Shown piece by piece: positions 51,132 through 64,000 of a stretch of DNA of 64,000 nt (position 1 is its first letter; every line of letters starts with the position of its first letter). Origin of the DNA: Dipetalonema caudispina (taxonomy: Eukaryota; Nematoda; Chromadorea; Rhabditida; Onchocercidae). A program made the translations under genes and the position numbers. Under the pieces are notes generated by a model. The model saw nothing but the letters and a program-made list of their open reading frames with translations, was not told the DNA's origin and made no database searches. Location: NCBI GenBank assembly GCA_013365325.1, contig JABVXV010000246.1, forward strand, positions 1-64,000. Reading direction: 5' to 3'.

Positions 51132-51470
51132 AAATTTTAACTAAAAAAATTTTAACAACACTTTCATTGATTACTAACTAACATATATTCTATTGTTTTA
51201 CAAAAAAAAGAAAAATTTATCTTAATATTACATAAATTTACCCATGTTATGATCAAATTTACGTTTTATAATTTCATTGATTAAATATTAGTTTAAGAGA
51301 ATCTTTGCATAATTTTACGCATTATTAATATATTTCTATCATTTTATAAAAGGAGAAATTCTTCTCAATCTTAACATAACTTCACGTATGATTATGGTAG
51401 TTTTATTAATTAAATTTTAATTAAAAGAATTTTTAACATAATTTTGTGCATTACTGACGTGTGCTCAATC
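51132..51470. repeat. Long-period degenerate tandem repeat (about 130-150 bp, 2.4 units)
   Basis: Unit starts at 51132, 51283 and 51412 share an AAATTTTAA/AAATATTAG word, then ATTTT.A..A.T with TTTACGCATTA or TTTTGTGCATTA variants. Each of the first two units ends ATTGATT or ATTAATT just before the next. Confidence 0.55.
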
Positions 51471-51886
51471 GTTTTTTTCTAACTTTTATTTTACATCTTC
51501 TAATCGATTGATTATTTTTATTTGCTGATAATTTTTAAGTATTAATATTAAAATGATCTTATCAAAAAGCCTTAGTATAACAAATATTTGTAATAATGAT
51601 AGCATTATCATACGTTACATACGATATAAGATGAAGGAATTATCGAAATCATTGTGTTTAATTTAACAAATAAACAAAAATAATAACTAAAAATTACTTC
51701 GAATTTTTTCCCACTTTTTTAAAATTTAAATTTTCACTAATTTAATGCCTTCCCTTTTTTTTTCATCCCTTTACTTTTTTTTTCTTCTTTTCCTCGCTTT
51801 ATTTACTTACAAATACAATTTTGCTAAACAAATTGCCAATATTTGTCAAATTAAACATTTCAAAGCATTCATTCAAATAAATTTTT

Positions 51887-51921
<35 letters not shown>

Positions 51922-53744
51922 ATGTGACAAGTCTTTGATGTATGTAAAATTTGTTGAAGGTTATCGAAAAAAAAAAAAAAAAAGTACATATGTAAATTTG
52001 AATGCGAATTATTATGCATCATTACACATGATTGAAAATTTTCATTCGTATGATTTGTCAATTTAGAAAGATAATATTTCTTAATAAATTATTCGATAAT
52101 ACTGTAAATGTTAATGACAATGAATAATTCATTGATAAAAGGTTATAATTTTTGTAGTTGAAATATTGAAAATTTAAGGAAGAAAAAAAATTTTTAAAAA
52201 TGATAAGCAAAAATTATTTAGTAGGAAAAGTAATTAAGGAAATTAAAACAGATTTAGAGTATAATATATTTTAATTTCCCATGATATTTGATAGGATCAT
52301 TTTATTTTTTCATCTTCATAATCCGGAAAATTTTAGCGCTATAAAAACGTCAGTTATTTTTTAATATTAATGAGAATTGCTGATGTTGAGAAATAATTTC
52401 ATTGATATTTTAGAAATTTTCCCTTGTACTTTACTGTTTCGTATTTCTGCTTAAAGTATAAACGAATTAGTCGATATGGTCTCAAATTGAAATGAAGTGA
52501 AATTAGATGAAGTACATTGTTCAGTTAAAATTAAGCTTTAAGCTATCAATTACCTATCAGTTTTACACATTAGACAATTTCCTATCAATTACACTTTACA
52601 TTTTAGCTTCAAAATTTTGCAAATCAATTGATAGAAGTGTTTCGTTGAAAATTTGAATTGCATTGATTTTACTTGGTGATAAAATGATTAAGCAATTCAA
52701 AATGCCTCAAATTTGATGGTTATCTTAACAAATAGCAATTTTGCATCGAATGAAAAATTAATATTTAAGTATTAATTAATTTTTCTAGAGTTTTTAACTT
52801 CTTCAAACTGATTAACTTCTTTAAGCTTCTTAACTTCTTCATTCATTTTTGCTCATTTTTTTAGTCTTTCTAAGTCAAAATATAGGAATAAAATATGATT
52901 ATTGTAATTCCATTTATCCGTTTCACTTGTCCCATTTTGAAGAAGTACTTTAGAATAAGATAAATGAACCAGGTGAAATAAATGATGATTAAAATCATAG
53001 CAAGCAAATAAATAACAATCGTATACGATTTTCAATTCTCCAAATATGATTTTATTCATTGTACCATAAATATAAACATTATCAAATGATTGATTGATTA
53101 TTTGATCATTTAAAGAATGAATAATCCAAAATACCTAAATATATCCGAGGTAACAATATATTTCTTCAATAATAAATTCCTACCTATTGTTAATTATAAT
53201 TCATTGATGAACATATAAAATTTGGCATAATTTTGTTTTTTATCAATTTCTTTCTATTATTTCTCTTTTCTAAAATTTAATTTATATTTCGTTGCTTATT
53301 ATTTTTATTTATATTTCCAATAATACATACCATTAAATTGATATAAATCTCAAAATGCTTTACATCACAATCAAAAATTTTGATTTAGTTGTAAAATTAT
53401 TTCACAACATAATGTGTATGGTTGCTCATTTTTCCATCTTTTCTTTTTTTTTTTCATTTTTGCTAAAAATTTTTATTGATGAACAGAAAGAGAAAACTTT
53501 TCCTGAATTAATAGACTATTTATAAATTTAATGTGAGAAGAAGTGAAATGAAATAGATACTGTTCATTTGCACTTTCTATAGTTTTTCTAATTTTTCTTT
53601 TTTTTTTTTTTTTATTTTGTTCTTCTTCTTCATTTTCCAGAATATTTAGGATTTTATGTGTAATGTATCAAATTTGAATGTTTGAATTGAATCCATTTTA
53701 TTACTCTTTTCCTCTCCTTTTTTTTTTTTTTTTTGTTTTTTTCC

Positions 53745-54115
53745 CCTATTGTCTTCAGCTAATCATTGTCATAATCTTAATTGTAATATTATTATTCTTC
53801 ATTATCTTATCATTATCACTATTATTCCACTATTATCATTATATTGATCTCGACTTTAATCCAATTATGTTTATCATCATCATCATCATCATAATCTTAC
53901 CATTATCAACATCTCAATCTCAATTTTGTCGTAGTTGTCATGTCAGCCTTAATCTCGTTATGATCATTATCATCATCATCATCTCAATTTCATTATTCTA
54001 TATAATCAATATCATCTTACTCCCAATCTTACCATTATCATTATCTCAATATTATAATCATCTTAATTTCAACCTAAGTACTACTATTATCATTGTTATC
54101 ATCAGAATTCTATTG
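53745..54115. repeat. Degenerate ATC/ATT trinucleotide tract
   Basis: Long stretch dominated by ATC, ATT and TTATC words. It keeps a 160-residue frame open (Ile/Leu-rich) but that frame is low-complexity and has no splice or family support. Confidence 0.7.
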
Positions 54116-54612
54116 TCATCATCAAATATGTCAAATATCATTCATTTTGTTAATTTATAATATGAAGAAAACAGTACAAGAAAGTAGACAAAAATATGAA
54201 AATGTTGAAGAAAGAATTTGATATGAAATCAAAAATTAGGAAAAAAATTTTAAGAAAAAAAAAAAAAAAGGAAGAAGCGTTTTCTGTTCTTTTTCTTAAT
54301 TTTTTCCTTCATCTTTTCCTTTTCTCTTTCTTTTCTTAATATTATCATTTCTTTCTGCTAACTTTTCATCGAATGAAGAAGTGATATGCTATTTTATCCA
54401 TCTTATCAGAATCGGTCAATATTGGTACCACAAAACGTCATCCTATCCATCTGTTATATATTTTTAAACAACTGTTCCTTTCAATCCATCCATAAATTCA
54501 TCTTATCTTTCATATCCAATTGTCTTCAACTATTCATATATAATCTTTCCTTCTTTTTTCCTTTTTCTCATAAGGCTTTCTAATATTTTAGCTAAATAGA
54601 AATATAGATAAA

Positions 54613-54614
54613 TA

Positions 54615-54649
<35 letters not shown>
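54613..54649. repeat. (GATT)n microsatellite
   Basis: About nine perfect tetranucleotide units. Confidence 0.9.
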
Positions 54650-54805
54650 CGAATTGCTTCACTATTCATTTCGTCTCCGAAATGATCGATCCATAAAATA
54701 TATTATGTAGAAATTCACATATAAAAAAAATATATATACACAAACATACAGACATAAAATTTGAAATTTGCAAATTTATAATATCTGTGAAACGATCGGA
54801 AGAAG

Positions 54806-54998
54806 ATGTATGTATGTATGTGTGTCTGTGTCTACATGTATGTATGTATGTGAGGAAAATAATGTTACCAAATAATAGTGAAGAAAAATTTTATGTGGAA
54901 AATTTTTTTGTATTATATGTCTGTGTATGTGTATGTATGTGTGTATGTGAGTAAAAAAAAAAAAAAAAAAAAATTTAAGAGGAAAACTTTTTGCATTA

Positions 54999-55033
<35 letters not shown>

Positions 55034-55034
55034 G
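54806..55034. repeat. Cluster of (TATG)n tetranucleotide repeats
   Basis: Three TATG/TGTG-rich blocks, at about 54806-54852, 54915-54948 and 54993-55034, separated by poly-A-containing spacers that share AGGAAAA and TTTTTGTATTATAT-like words, so the spacer and repeat may have been duplicated together. Confidence 0.75.
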
Positions 55035-55631
55035 TAGTGAATGGGATTGTATTTGTGATCATTTTGCCATCGTCGGGTTTGTCGATGATCATTTACGATA
55101 TGGATGTGTTGTGTTAGGATGTAAAAGTTTGGGATGAGCTTTATGTTGGTTAGTTAGTTTCAATGCTATTTACTGACAAGAAGCTCGAAATGAAATTCTC
55201 TCACTTTGTATTTCTTTCCCCCCTCCCACTTTTGGTTTCAAAATATATTATTACAACTGTTACTATCAATGAATTCTTTCCTAATCTCTACCAAATAATT
55301 TTTCATTTTCATCATTTTATCTGGAAAAATGTCACAAATTATTTCAATGATTAATTCCTATTTTACTATTATTTAATCATTTCATATTATCTTATTCGTA
55401 TAGGTAGATAATGTTATTGTTATTATTGTTGTTATTATTGTTGTTGTAGTATTTATCTTAATATTTGTTATTTCATAATACTTTTTTTTTTTTTTTTTTT
55501 TTTTTTTAGCAATAAGAAATTTTTAGAATACTTCAAACAATAAGTAGAAAACAAAAAAAAAAAAAATTCCTTTTTTAATTATCTCCTACTTCTTCACTTC
55601 AAACATACATATACATATTTAGAAGATTGGC

Positions 55632-55663
<32 letters not shown>

Positions 55664-55912
55664 TCTGATATTTCAAGTTTTAGAATTTAAATTATTAAAT
55701 TTGGTGCAAATAATAGTAATAGTAATAGTAATAATAACAACAACAATAACAGTAATTTTTATGAAAATATAATAGTTAAAATTAAATGAATATTATTAAA
55801 TTTTTAACGATAAATGATACGATATGTGAATATCTTTCTAAAAAATAAAAAAAAAAAAAGAAAAAAAAAGAAAAAGAAAAAAAAAGAGAACATATTAAAA
55901 TTTGTTAATAAG

Positions 55913-58900
55913 ATGCCGGGATTATTCTCATCTTGGAAGCCACGTTTTCGAACACGTAAAACATCAGATTCGGAACGTTCCTCAATTTCTTCATCAATAC
56001 CACCATTTTTACATTCATTCTCATCTACTCCATCTACTTCACCAATACCTAAACGTTTGAACAAACGAGCAGTACATTTTCATGAAAATGGTAATTATTC
56101 TTCTTTCATTTTTTTTTTTTTTTGTTTTTTTTTTTTTTTTTCCTCTCTTTTTATTTAAATATTTTTTTTTTTTAAATGAAATGATTCTGATCTTTGAGCA
56201 ATTATAGCAAAATTAATTAATATAACAGGATAATTTTTTTTGTTTTTAGAAATATTTCACTTCTTAATTTGATTATTTCATTATTATTTCGATAAATATA
56301 TGAATTAAATGAAATAAATTCATTTGATTTGCAATGTTCTTGACATGAATGAATGAAAGAAAACTTGGAAATTTGTCACATATAATTGTATTTAAATGTT
56401 CAAATATTAGCATTTTAATTCCTATTAATTGAATTATTAACCTCCCTTTGCATTTATGCTAAAAATGATGCGCTAAACAATTCAATTTGCGATTTTACAA
56501 TAATTCATTTATTTTTACATATCTAAATAATATATCCGAAGCTAACTTCCAAATTCGACACTACTGATTGATTGTTTAATTAAATTAATCAATTACATCC
56601 TCTATTTACTTCTTTTCAACTATATATAAGTTTGTTAATTTTACTCACACTTTTTCATCTGATAAAGTTTAAAAAGTTCATTAGAATTGTCATTTTTTAC
56701 ATTATACCAACTAATGGGTAAAAATTGCTTGAATTCATTTCGAACAATTTTTAAATATTAGAATTTTATTCTGAAATTTTTTTTTGTTAGCTTAAAATAT
56801 TTTACAAAATTTTCATTTTCTTTTTTTATTTAACAACTATACTATAGAGTAGTTCATTAAATATTTAAAAAGGAAAAAAAAAATTACGTTTTATACAGGT
56901 ACTGATACTAACAACATTTGTTGAATTTTACAAATCATTTTAAATAAATTTTATCTTGAAATTTTGTACATTTGAAATATAATCATTAATTAATATCAAA
57001 AAAAATAACAAAAAATTGCCAGAATTTTTTGATTTGTTACTTCATTTATCTGTTTGTTGCTTCTTTCCATTTTTTTTTTTTTTTTTTACCATCAATTTAT
57101 TATAAACTAATTACTATACAGTTACTAAAAATAGACAAATAAATAATCAAATTAATAAATTAAATAAGTGAAAAGAAATAAATATAAATAGGTAAACGAC
57201 GAAATAAACAAATAAATGTAAAACTAGAAAAATAAGGAAGTAAACAAATTAACACATAAATGTGTAAATAAATAAGTAAACAAAGAAACAAATAGATAAA
57301 TAAAGAAATAAATTATTGTATAAATTACTATTGGCATAATAAAATTGTTGGTCGTTTATTTTGCTGCTACAAATTTTTTCTTTATGTAATTTTTGAATCA
57401 ATTGATTCGATTCCTTTTTGCATGTTTATTTGTTTGCCAAGGTCATATAATTCTTTGATAACATAACAAAATATAGTGTTTTTTTTTTTTTTTTTTTCTT
57501 TTTCAATTTCAACCTTCAAAAATTTTTGTCAATTCTTTTCCTAAAATCTTCCACAATGATTCCTATTTTTAATGCATCAATTCTAAATTTAAATTCCAAT
57601 CAATGAAGTATAAACAAAACTTAAATATTTTAATATATTATTTTGTCAAAATATGCTTAAATTACCTTAAAAATATTTGTAATTAATTACTGTAATGATA
57701 GTAATTAATAATTATTAGCAGCATAATGTTTCATTAATAGCGATAATAATAAACAGAATTCGAATTAATTCTAAATTTTCGATTTATTTTGTGAAATGAT
57801 GCATAACCTTAAACATACTTCTTAATATTGATAATAATGGTAATAATAATAATAGTAGTAGTAGTAAAAATAATAATAATAATTGTAATTATAATTATAA
57901 TAACGATGCTAATAGTAACAATATTATTATTACTAGTAATAATAACAATAAATTGGGTTCAAATTAAAATTTTAAACTTCAATTTCATCGTCTTGTTCAA
58001 CTTGAATGAAAATATAATTTATTTCTTGATATATGCAACACAAATCGTTAAGGTAGGCATGGAGTTGATTTTCTACAGTTTTATTTGATAAATGCATAAC
58101 AATTATGTTAATGCTAATAGATAAAATGCTGTTTAACATTTTAAAACATTATGATCAAATTTAAATTTTGGAAAACAAAAAAATTTCGCAAAACATTAAA
58201 ATGCGAAAGTTTTCGGAAAAAAGAAAAGGAAAAATTTTTATCACATTAAATTTTATCAAAAACAATTAAATTAAAACTTCCCTTAGTAATTTAAATTGCT
58301 CAAATTTGTATATTATCAAATTCATTCCATCTATTATTATTTTCATATAAACTTTATTTATTGAATCCGCCAAAATGCAATTTCTAATAATGAGAAATAT
58401 GATAAATTAATAGAAATAGGAAAATTTCGAAGTACAATAATTAGATTAATTAAATTTATTTTTATGCAAAATTTATTTGATTTAGATATATAGAAGGGGA
58501 GATTTAATGTGCTTATGTATTTAGTAATTTAAATAATGCTTAAATTTATTTTTACTCTTTCTATGTAGTAACTAACGATGATACTTCACATTTGATTTCA
58601 AATTCAAATATGAATAACAATTTTGTCTACTAGTTTTAAATTCTTACATGCAATTTATCACTAACCATTTCATTCTTAAAAATTTTTTGCATTCTAAACT
58701 TTTTCACTAACTGACAATTTTGCAGATTCTGCGTACTAATATCGGATGATCGGATTATTTAAATGTTAGAAGAAATTCTATTAAATAATCCGAATTATTC
58801 TAATTTATCCCATAACCTGAATTCGTCTATTACTATTTTCAAATTCCTAAAAGTTATATTTATTTGCTAATTTCCTCCGTTCATCTATTCTTCCCTATGG

Positions 58901-61900
58901 TAAATATTTGTATTTATAAAGTATAGCAATACTTTCAAATTTTGAAATTTAACTTTTTCATCACTCATTTTTTAAATTACATCCTTTGAATGATATTGCT
59001 AATATACTAATTAGATTTTGCATTATTTTTAAAATTGTACATCCAAACTATTATTATTTATTAAAGCAAATTATCAAAGCATGGAATATTTTCGATAAGC
59101 GAATTTCACGCCATCAATAACAAGAAAATATTTTGATTAATTATTTTATCATAAAAATTTAATTTAATTGGTAGAAAAAGGAAGAAGAAGGAAAAATTAG
59201 TTATAAATTTCGAATAATTAAGGCTAAATTTAAAAAGAAGGAAGGGAAAAAAAGTCGAAAATGAAATGAGATACAATTATACCTTGTTAAAAAGAAATAC
59301 TGACCTATTGATGATCAATTAATTCTTTGCTATATATGTCTAATTAAAAAATGAAAAATTGAAATCAAAGTTTGTTTTTCTTTTTTAAATTACAATTTTT
59401 CCCATAAAATTTAGAAGTAATTATGATTGTAGTATGGTCAAATAAATGCTAGACAATAACACGGTTAAATAAGTACCATTAGAGCAGGATCAAATAAATA
59501 CTAATAAGCAAATCAATCAATCGTATCGAATAAAATGTACTACTTGCAAATTTCCCATACTAGGGCAAAAATTTATTAATTGATATAAGTGTTAATCGAC
59601 TAATTAATATTGGGTATTAATTCCTATTTGTTGATAAATGGAATTTGATAGGCATTTATTAGCAATTATTATTGGTTAAAATAAATTATGCAAAAAGTTC
59701 AATTAATTAATTAATTTAATAATGAAGCAATCAGATGAGGAGAGAATATTGGTAAAATAAGGAAAAAAGAAACAGAAGAAATGTGAAATGAAGAGATGAA
59801 TGACAATAAATTTTAAAAGAGATGAATGAATTCTACAAAAAAAAAAAAAAAAGAAAAAAATTGCAATTATTTGATAAAAGTATGAAAAAAAGAGGGAGAA
59901 TTAGTATTTTTGATAAAGAAAATTTAATTGATAGTATTTTTTAATTAAAATATTTGAATCAATAGTGATTACAATTAGATATAAAACGTACTAAAACTTG
60001 AATTAAACAATATATACAACAATGACTTTTCATTGCAAAGAAATGATTTTTAAAAAAAAAAAAAATAAATGATTTCTAACTTTCTTTTTCACATGAAATT
60101 AATAATTTCTGTTAAAAATGAACAATTCACATTATCAAATAAAAATAAGTCTAGAAGATTTTTCCCTAAATTTAATTTTAAAAATTGAAGTTTGAAAAAG
60201 TAAATGATAATTTTGTAGGATTGATAAACAATCGAGATGAAACAGCCAGTTGGAAACATATTGATGATAAAAAGGTATGTTGATTGTATTGGCAAGCTTT
60301 CGATCATTAAATAAAATTTCGAGAAAAGAAAGGAAGGAAAGAAATGACGATAATAAAATGAAATGTGTTGTTTAAATTAAAATTAAACAGTTTCAAATAA
60401 GTAATAAATCATTGAAAATGAGAAAGAAAGCATTTCGAACACTTTTATTTTTTTTAATAAATATTTTAAACATATATTTAAACGATAAAAAGTAGGAAAG
60501 AAAGAAATTTCGACTAAATTAATTTCTTAAAAATAATGGAACTTTTTTTTCTTTTTTTATTAAGGCACCATTAGCAAGCGGTGAATTAGATGAAGCGAAG
60601 GATGAAGCGCAAAAAAATAACCAATTTTTGGAACTATCATCATCCCAACCAGAACAACTAGAACAACAACAACTAGAGCAACAACAACAACAACAACAAC
60701 AGCTACTACTACTACAACAACAACAGCAACAACAGCAACAACAGCAACAACAGCAACAACAGCAACAACAACAACAACAGCAACAACAACAACAACAACA
60801 ACAACAACAGCAACAACAGCAAGCAAACGACGATTTCGATGATACGAAAAATGATGATAAGATTCATTTGAATGGTAGCCAATCAATTACAAATAGATCA
60901 TTTGGTAAATAATTTCAATTAAAATAATATAAATTAGAATGGAATCCATAAAAAATTTACAAAAAAATTGGAAATAATTGTAAGGATTATAAAATTAAAA
61001 AATTAAATATATTTTCAATTTTTCAGCAAATTTTACAATTCTCATTGCTATGATCGATTTACTCAATAAAATTTCGATTTACTTAATTGAATTACATTTT
61101 CTCTTTTTTTTTTTTTTGCATTATTTATCCAAAAAAAAAAAATTTTTTTTTAATTCTCAGAAAAATGGTGAAATAAAATATGTGGAAATTAAAAAAGTTT
61201 GCCATTTCGATTATCTATTATTGGTAAAAAGAGAAGAAAAAGTAAGAGAAGTTAAAAAAAAAAAAAAAGAAAAAGGAGAAGGATAAACAATTCGAACTAG
61301 CTGTGAGATAAATAAACAATACGAAATTGATCGCAAGTGAATCGTTTAACTAAAAGAATGCTCCATTGAAATATTTGATATATTTTTGTAAAATTGTTTA
61401 TTATATATTGTAATCTATTAGATTCGATTTTCTTGATCAATTCAAATTACAAATTTCATACTTTAATTGCTTGTTTACTTTTGAAATTTTAATTATTAGC
61501 ACTAAATCATATCCTATTTTGAATACAATTTATTCATATAGTTGCTCGATGGCAACAATTCACAAATACACGTACGTGATCGTGAGGAAAATTTACGTCA
61601 TACAATTATTACATTGTAGGATGAAATGTAATGAGATTATGATAGGAGGTTACGTCAAAGAACAAAAATGTAACCGTGTTGATCGTAAAACATAATGAAA
61701 GATAAAAAATGAGTGGACTATCAAATATTTGAAATAAATAATTTTTAGATAAGATATATTCAATTTCAAATTTTACTTTTTAAAAAATTGTAATATTTTA
61801 GGTGTGGTATACCTTGAATTAAACGATGAAGTTAAACGTGCTCTTTTACCACCATCTGTGCATAGCATTGATACCATTCGGGCGTTATTTCTACGATCTT

Positions 61901-63738
61901 TTCCACAGTTAACATCACAATATCTTAGCTTACCATATGTAAAAATTTACATTCAAGAACCCTCAAAAGGACAACTTTTTTATGAACTTGATGATCTCAG
62001 GTAAATATTAATGCTTAATTGCAATTAATAAAACTATGCATTTTTAATTTATGTTCACTTAAATCTTTTAACTTTTCGTTGATTATTTAGTTGTATTTAT
62101 ATGTTTGTTTTATTAATTACTTTTTTTTGAACAGAAAATTAATGAAATTTAAAAAATTGAGCAAATTTTTCATATTTATAATACATATTCTTTACATTAT
62201 CTACCATAAATTCAACAAAAGTTACATTTAATTGAAAATTTTACAATTTTTTTTTTTACTATAAAATGAATAAGTATGGAATTTGTTGATTTATAACTTA
62301 TTTTGTATGGGCGAATTTTTTTTCCAAGCAAGTTGTTAATAATTTTTTTAAATCAATTTGATTTTAATTTAGGATATATATATATGTTTAGTTAATATTA
62401 GTATGTATTACTTAATTAATATTGGCATGCATTAAGCTGCTTGATAAGCGTTAAGATCTTTTTCCACATTTAAAGGACAAAAAGGAAAAAAGCGAAAAAC
62501 GAAAAAAGAATCATTTAAATAAAAAAAAAAAAAAACAAGAGAAGTGAATAATAAAGTTCGCATGCAAATATGAAATAAAAGAAAGCGAATATGGTAAATT
62601 CAAGAAAAAAAGAAAATGTAATTTCAAAAACTAGAACTCGAAACTTTTTAAATTATTTCATTCATAATGGGATATTTTATTATTATAAATGTGAAAAATT
62701 TTTCAATTTATGATACAACACTGTAAAAATTTTGAGCAATTTTTGATTTAAATTTTAATAAATTTTAACAGCAAAATTCATAGTTACTGCAAATTTTTCC
62801 ATTGTTTAAACTTTTTTTCTTTTCGAAAAAAAAAAATAATAAACAAAATTTGCTTAGTCATACTAAAATAAATATATGCACACATTCATGTATACACAGC
62901 TTCACATACTGTCACACTAAAACCACCAAATGTCACCAATATTCCGCTTTTTCCTTTCCACTATATTCAACTAATTTTGAGTAAATTTCTTTGAAAAATT
63001 TACGAATTGATTAATTTCTAAAATTTCGAACTTATTTATTTAAAATAGAAATTAATAGGTTTCAAAAAGTTTAAAATTTCTTTTCTTCGACATTTTAAAA
63101 TGGTTTTTTTTTTTTCTTTAGAGCTGGAAATTTGATCCTTTTTATCATTTAACATTCATTTTTAATGCGTGGAAGTAGCATAGATATATTACATCAGACA
63201 AAATTTTAGATATCCTGAAATACTATCAGGAAATGATAGATTATTGTCGGAAAAATGATTGAGTATTAGAGAAAGAGAAATGAATGAAAAAATTATTTTT
63301 GTAAGCTCTGCTTATTTCAACTTATTATAATTGATTGAATTTTTGAAATAAAAAAAAAATGAATTATGTGTAATATGAAAATATTTCTTTGGATTATAAT
63401 AAAATGAACGCAAATAATTAAGAATTTAAAAATTAAGAGAAGGAAAATAAAATATTTGTAAGAAAGGTTAAAGTTTTTTAAAAAATTTCAATAATTATTT
63501 CATTTTTATTCAGAGATATCAAAGATCAAGCAGTGCTGAAATTACGTGAACAATTAAATGGATACCAAAAAACACAATCGAATCGTTTTGTCAATAATCA
63601 CTCATCACTCGATTATTTGAGTGAATCAGAAATTGACCTGATGGATTATCGGAATCGCATGCCGGCACATCGGTACCGACCAGCAAGTGCTTTAGATAAT
63701 CGAATGCTCTCTGCTACGGGTACTATCAAATCAAGCAG
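55913..63738 (+). CDS. SRCIN1/SKT-family (AIP3-domain) protein, 5' part
   Basis: Five exons seen: 55913-56090, 60219-60274, 60565-60904, 61802-62000 and 63514-63738. The gene continues past the right edge; 332 complete codons are present. The N-terminus is basic and serine-rich (MPGLFSSWKPRFRTRKTSDS). Residues about 109-172 are almost pure polyglutamine. From about 192 the sequence GVVYLELNDEVKRALLPPSV, DTIRALFLRSFPQ, YVKIYIQEP, FYELDDLRDIKD matches the conserved start of the AIP3/Bud6-like region of vertebrate SRCIN1 (p140Cap) and KIAA1217 (SKT) and of insect AGAP005037-type coiled-coil proteins. Those are adaptor proteins of the cell cortex, cytoskeleton and synapse; the coiled coil would lie beyond the window. 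The ATG follows an AATAAG acceptor directly; upstream exons are possible. Exon 3 uses an ATTAAG acceptor. Confidence 0.82.
56091..60218 (+). other. First intron of the SRCIN1-like gene
   Basis: A 4.1-kb intron, the largest defined here, begins GTAATT and ends TTTTGTAG. It contains AAATA-type repeats (57120-57315), a T run at 57480-57497 and an (AAT)n tract at 57828-57955. No additional exon was recognised. Confidence 0.6.
57828..57955. repeat. (AAT)n microsatellite with TAG/ATG variants
   Basis: Trinucleotide AAT with GTA and ATT interruptions inside the first intron of the SRCIN1-like gene. Confidence 0.85.
60658..60825 (+). repeat. CAA/CAG repeat encoding polyglutamine
   Basis: Alternating CAA and CAG codons, with two leucine-containing breaks near the start, encode about 55 glutamines in exon 3 of the SRCIN1-like gene. 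The flanks (LELSSSQPEQLEQ and ANDDFDDTKNDD) are ordinary coding sequence in the same frame. Confidence 0.9.
62001..63513 (+). other. Intron 4 of the SRCIN1-like gene
   Basis: A 1.5-kb intron, GTAAAT to TTATTCAG. Phase 2 on both sides joins DDLR to DIKDQ, as the family predicts. No other exon seen. Confidence 0.65.
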
Positions 63739-64000
63739 GTAATTTTGATAAAAAAAAATTTTTTTTTGGAGTACTATTGAAATAACAAAAAATTGCTAGT
63801 AAAAGTGGTAAAATTATATTTGACGATGAAAAAATAGTAAAAATGCATTAAATATTTAATAACTAATATGCATATATTTATTCATTTACTAAGTTAAACA
63901 GTGATATTTTATTAAGTGATAATTATTTTTAAAGAATAATTAAAATAACAAGAAGCTGCCAATAAAAGTGATACAATTGCATATAATGCGTAAAATTTAA
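63739..64000 (+). other. Right-edge intron sequence of the SRCIN1-like gene
   Basis: Begins with donor GTAATT after a phase-2 exon end (AGC AG). No following exon lies inside the window. Confidence 0.6.

Larger units (their letters stand above)
43492..55912. other. Large intergenic region between divergent genes
   Basis: About 12.4 kb separating the 5' ends of the KANSL2-like (minus) and SRCIN1-like (plus) genes. No gene could be supported. It holds two inverted-repeat elements (44790-44957 and 48165-48309), tandem duplications (47656-47808, 47860-47957, 51132-51470) and many microsatellites. Two short exon-like pieces near 47250 and 50059 are treated as findings only. Confidence 0.5.

Noticed and set aside
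53678..54160. 160-residue plus-strand open frame
   Set aside because: Composition is Ile, Leu and Ser from a degenerate ATC/ATT tract; typical of a frame kept open by low-complexity DNA.
60560..60886. Minus-strand Val/Ala-rich open frame of 108 residues
   Set aside because: It is the reverse complement of the polyglutamine tract of the SRCIN1-like gene.

Overview
The window is AT-rich eukaryotic DNA with many homopolymer A/T runs and protein genes split into short exons (GT...AG introns, many with a TTTCAG-type acceptor). Gene content points to a nematode: a MOLO-1/TPM-type single-pass membrane protein, a Fer-like SH2 tyrosine kinase of the small nematode kind, a short-ectodomain receptor-like kinase, and a lustrin/Kunitz secreted protein. 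Candidate spliced-leader acceptors lie just upstream of several start codons. I suspect a parasitic spirurid-type worm, but that is inference from composition only. No bacterial genes, CRISPR arrays, rRNA or convincing tRNA genes were seen.

Layout. 0.7-5.0 kb, minus: SH2-tyrosine kinase, 9 exons. 6.3-9.9 kb, minus: DNTTIP1 (TdIF1), 8 exons, a complete subunit of the mitotic histone deacetylase complex. 14.1-15.2 kb, minus: small secreted cysteine-rich protein with a lustrin-type region and a disulfide-deficient Kunitz-like domain. 20.9-24.0 kb, plus: MOLO-1 family membrane protein, 6 exons. 26.0-28.9 kb, plus: divergent single-pass receptor-like kinase, 8 exons. 30.0-32.7 kb, minus: DHHC palmitoyltransferase, 5 exons. 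35.5-43.5 kb, minus: KANSL2-like (SUMV-1-like) chromatin protein, about 16 exons, with a polyglutamine N-terminus. 55.9 kb to beyond the right edge, plus: 5' part of an SRCIN1/SKT (AIP3-domain) family gene, also with a long polyglutamine tract.

The rest is intergenic or intronic DNA rich in simple repeats, with several degenerate tandem duplications and two short inverted-repeat elements that resemble non-autonomous (MITE-like) insertions. The genes do not form one pathway. Two are chromatin regulators (DNTTIP1 with HDACs, KANSL2 with the MOF acetyltransferase), two are divergent protein kinases, and one belongs to the family of levamisole-receptor auxiliary proteins. All exon boundaries were worked out by hand from reading frame, splice phase and resemblance to known families. 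Junctions that remain ambiguous are stated in the entries.
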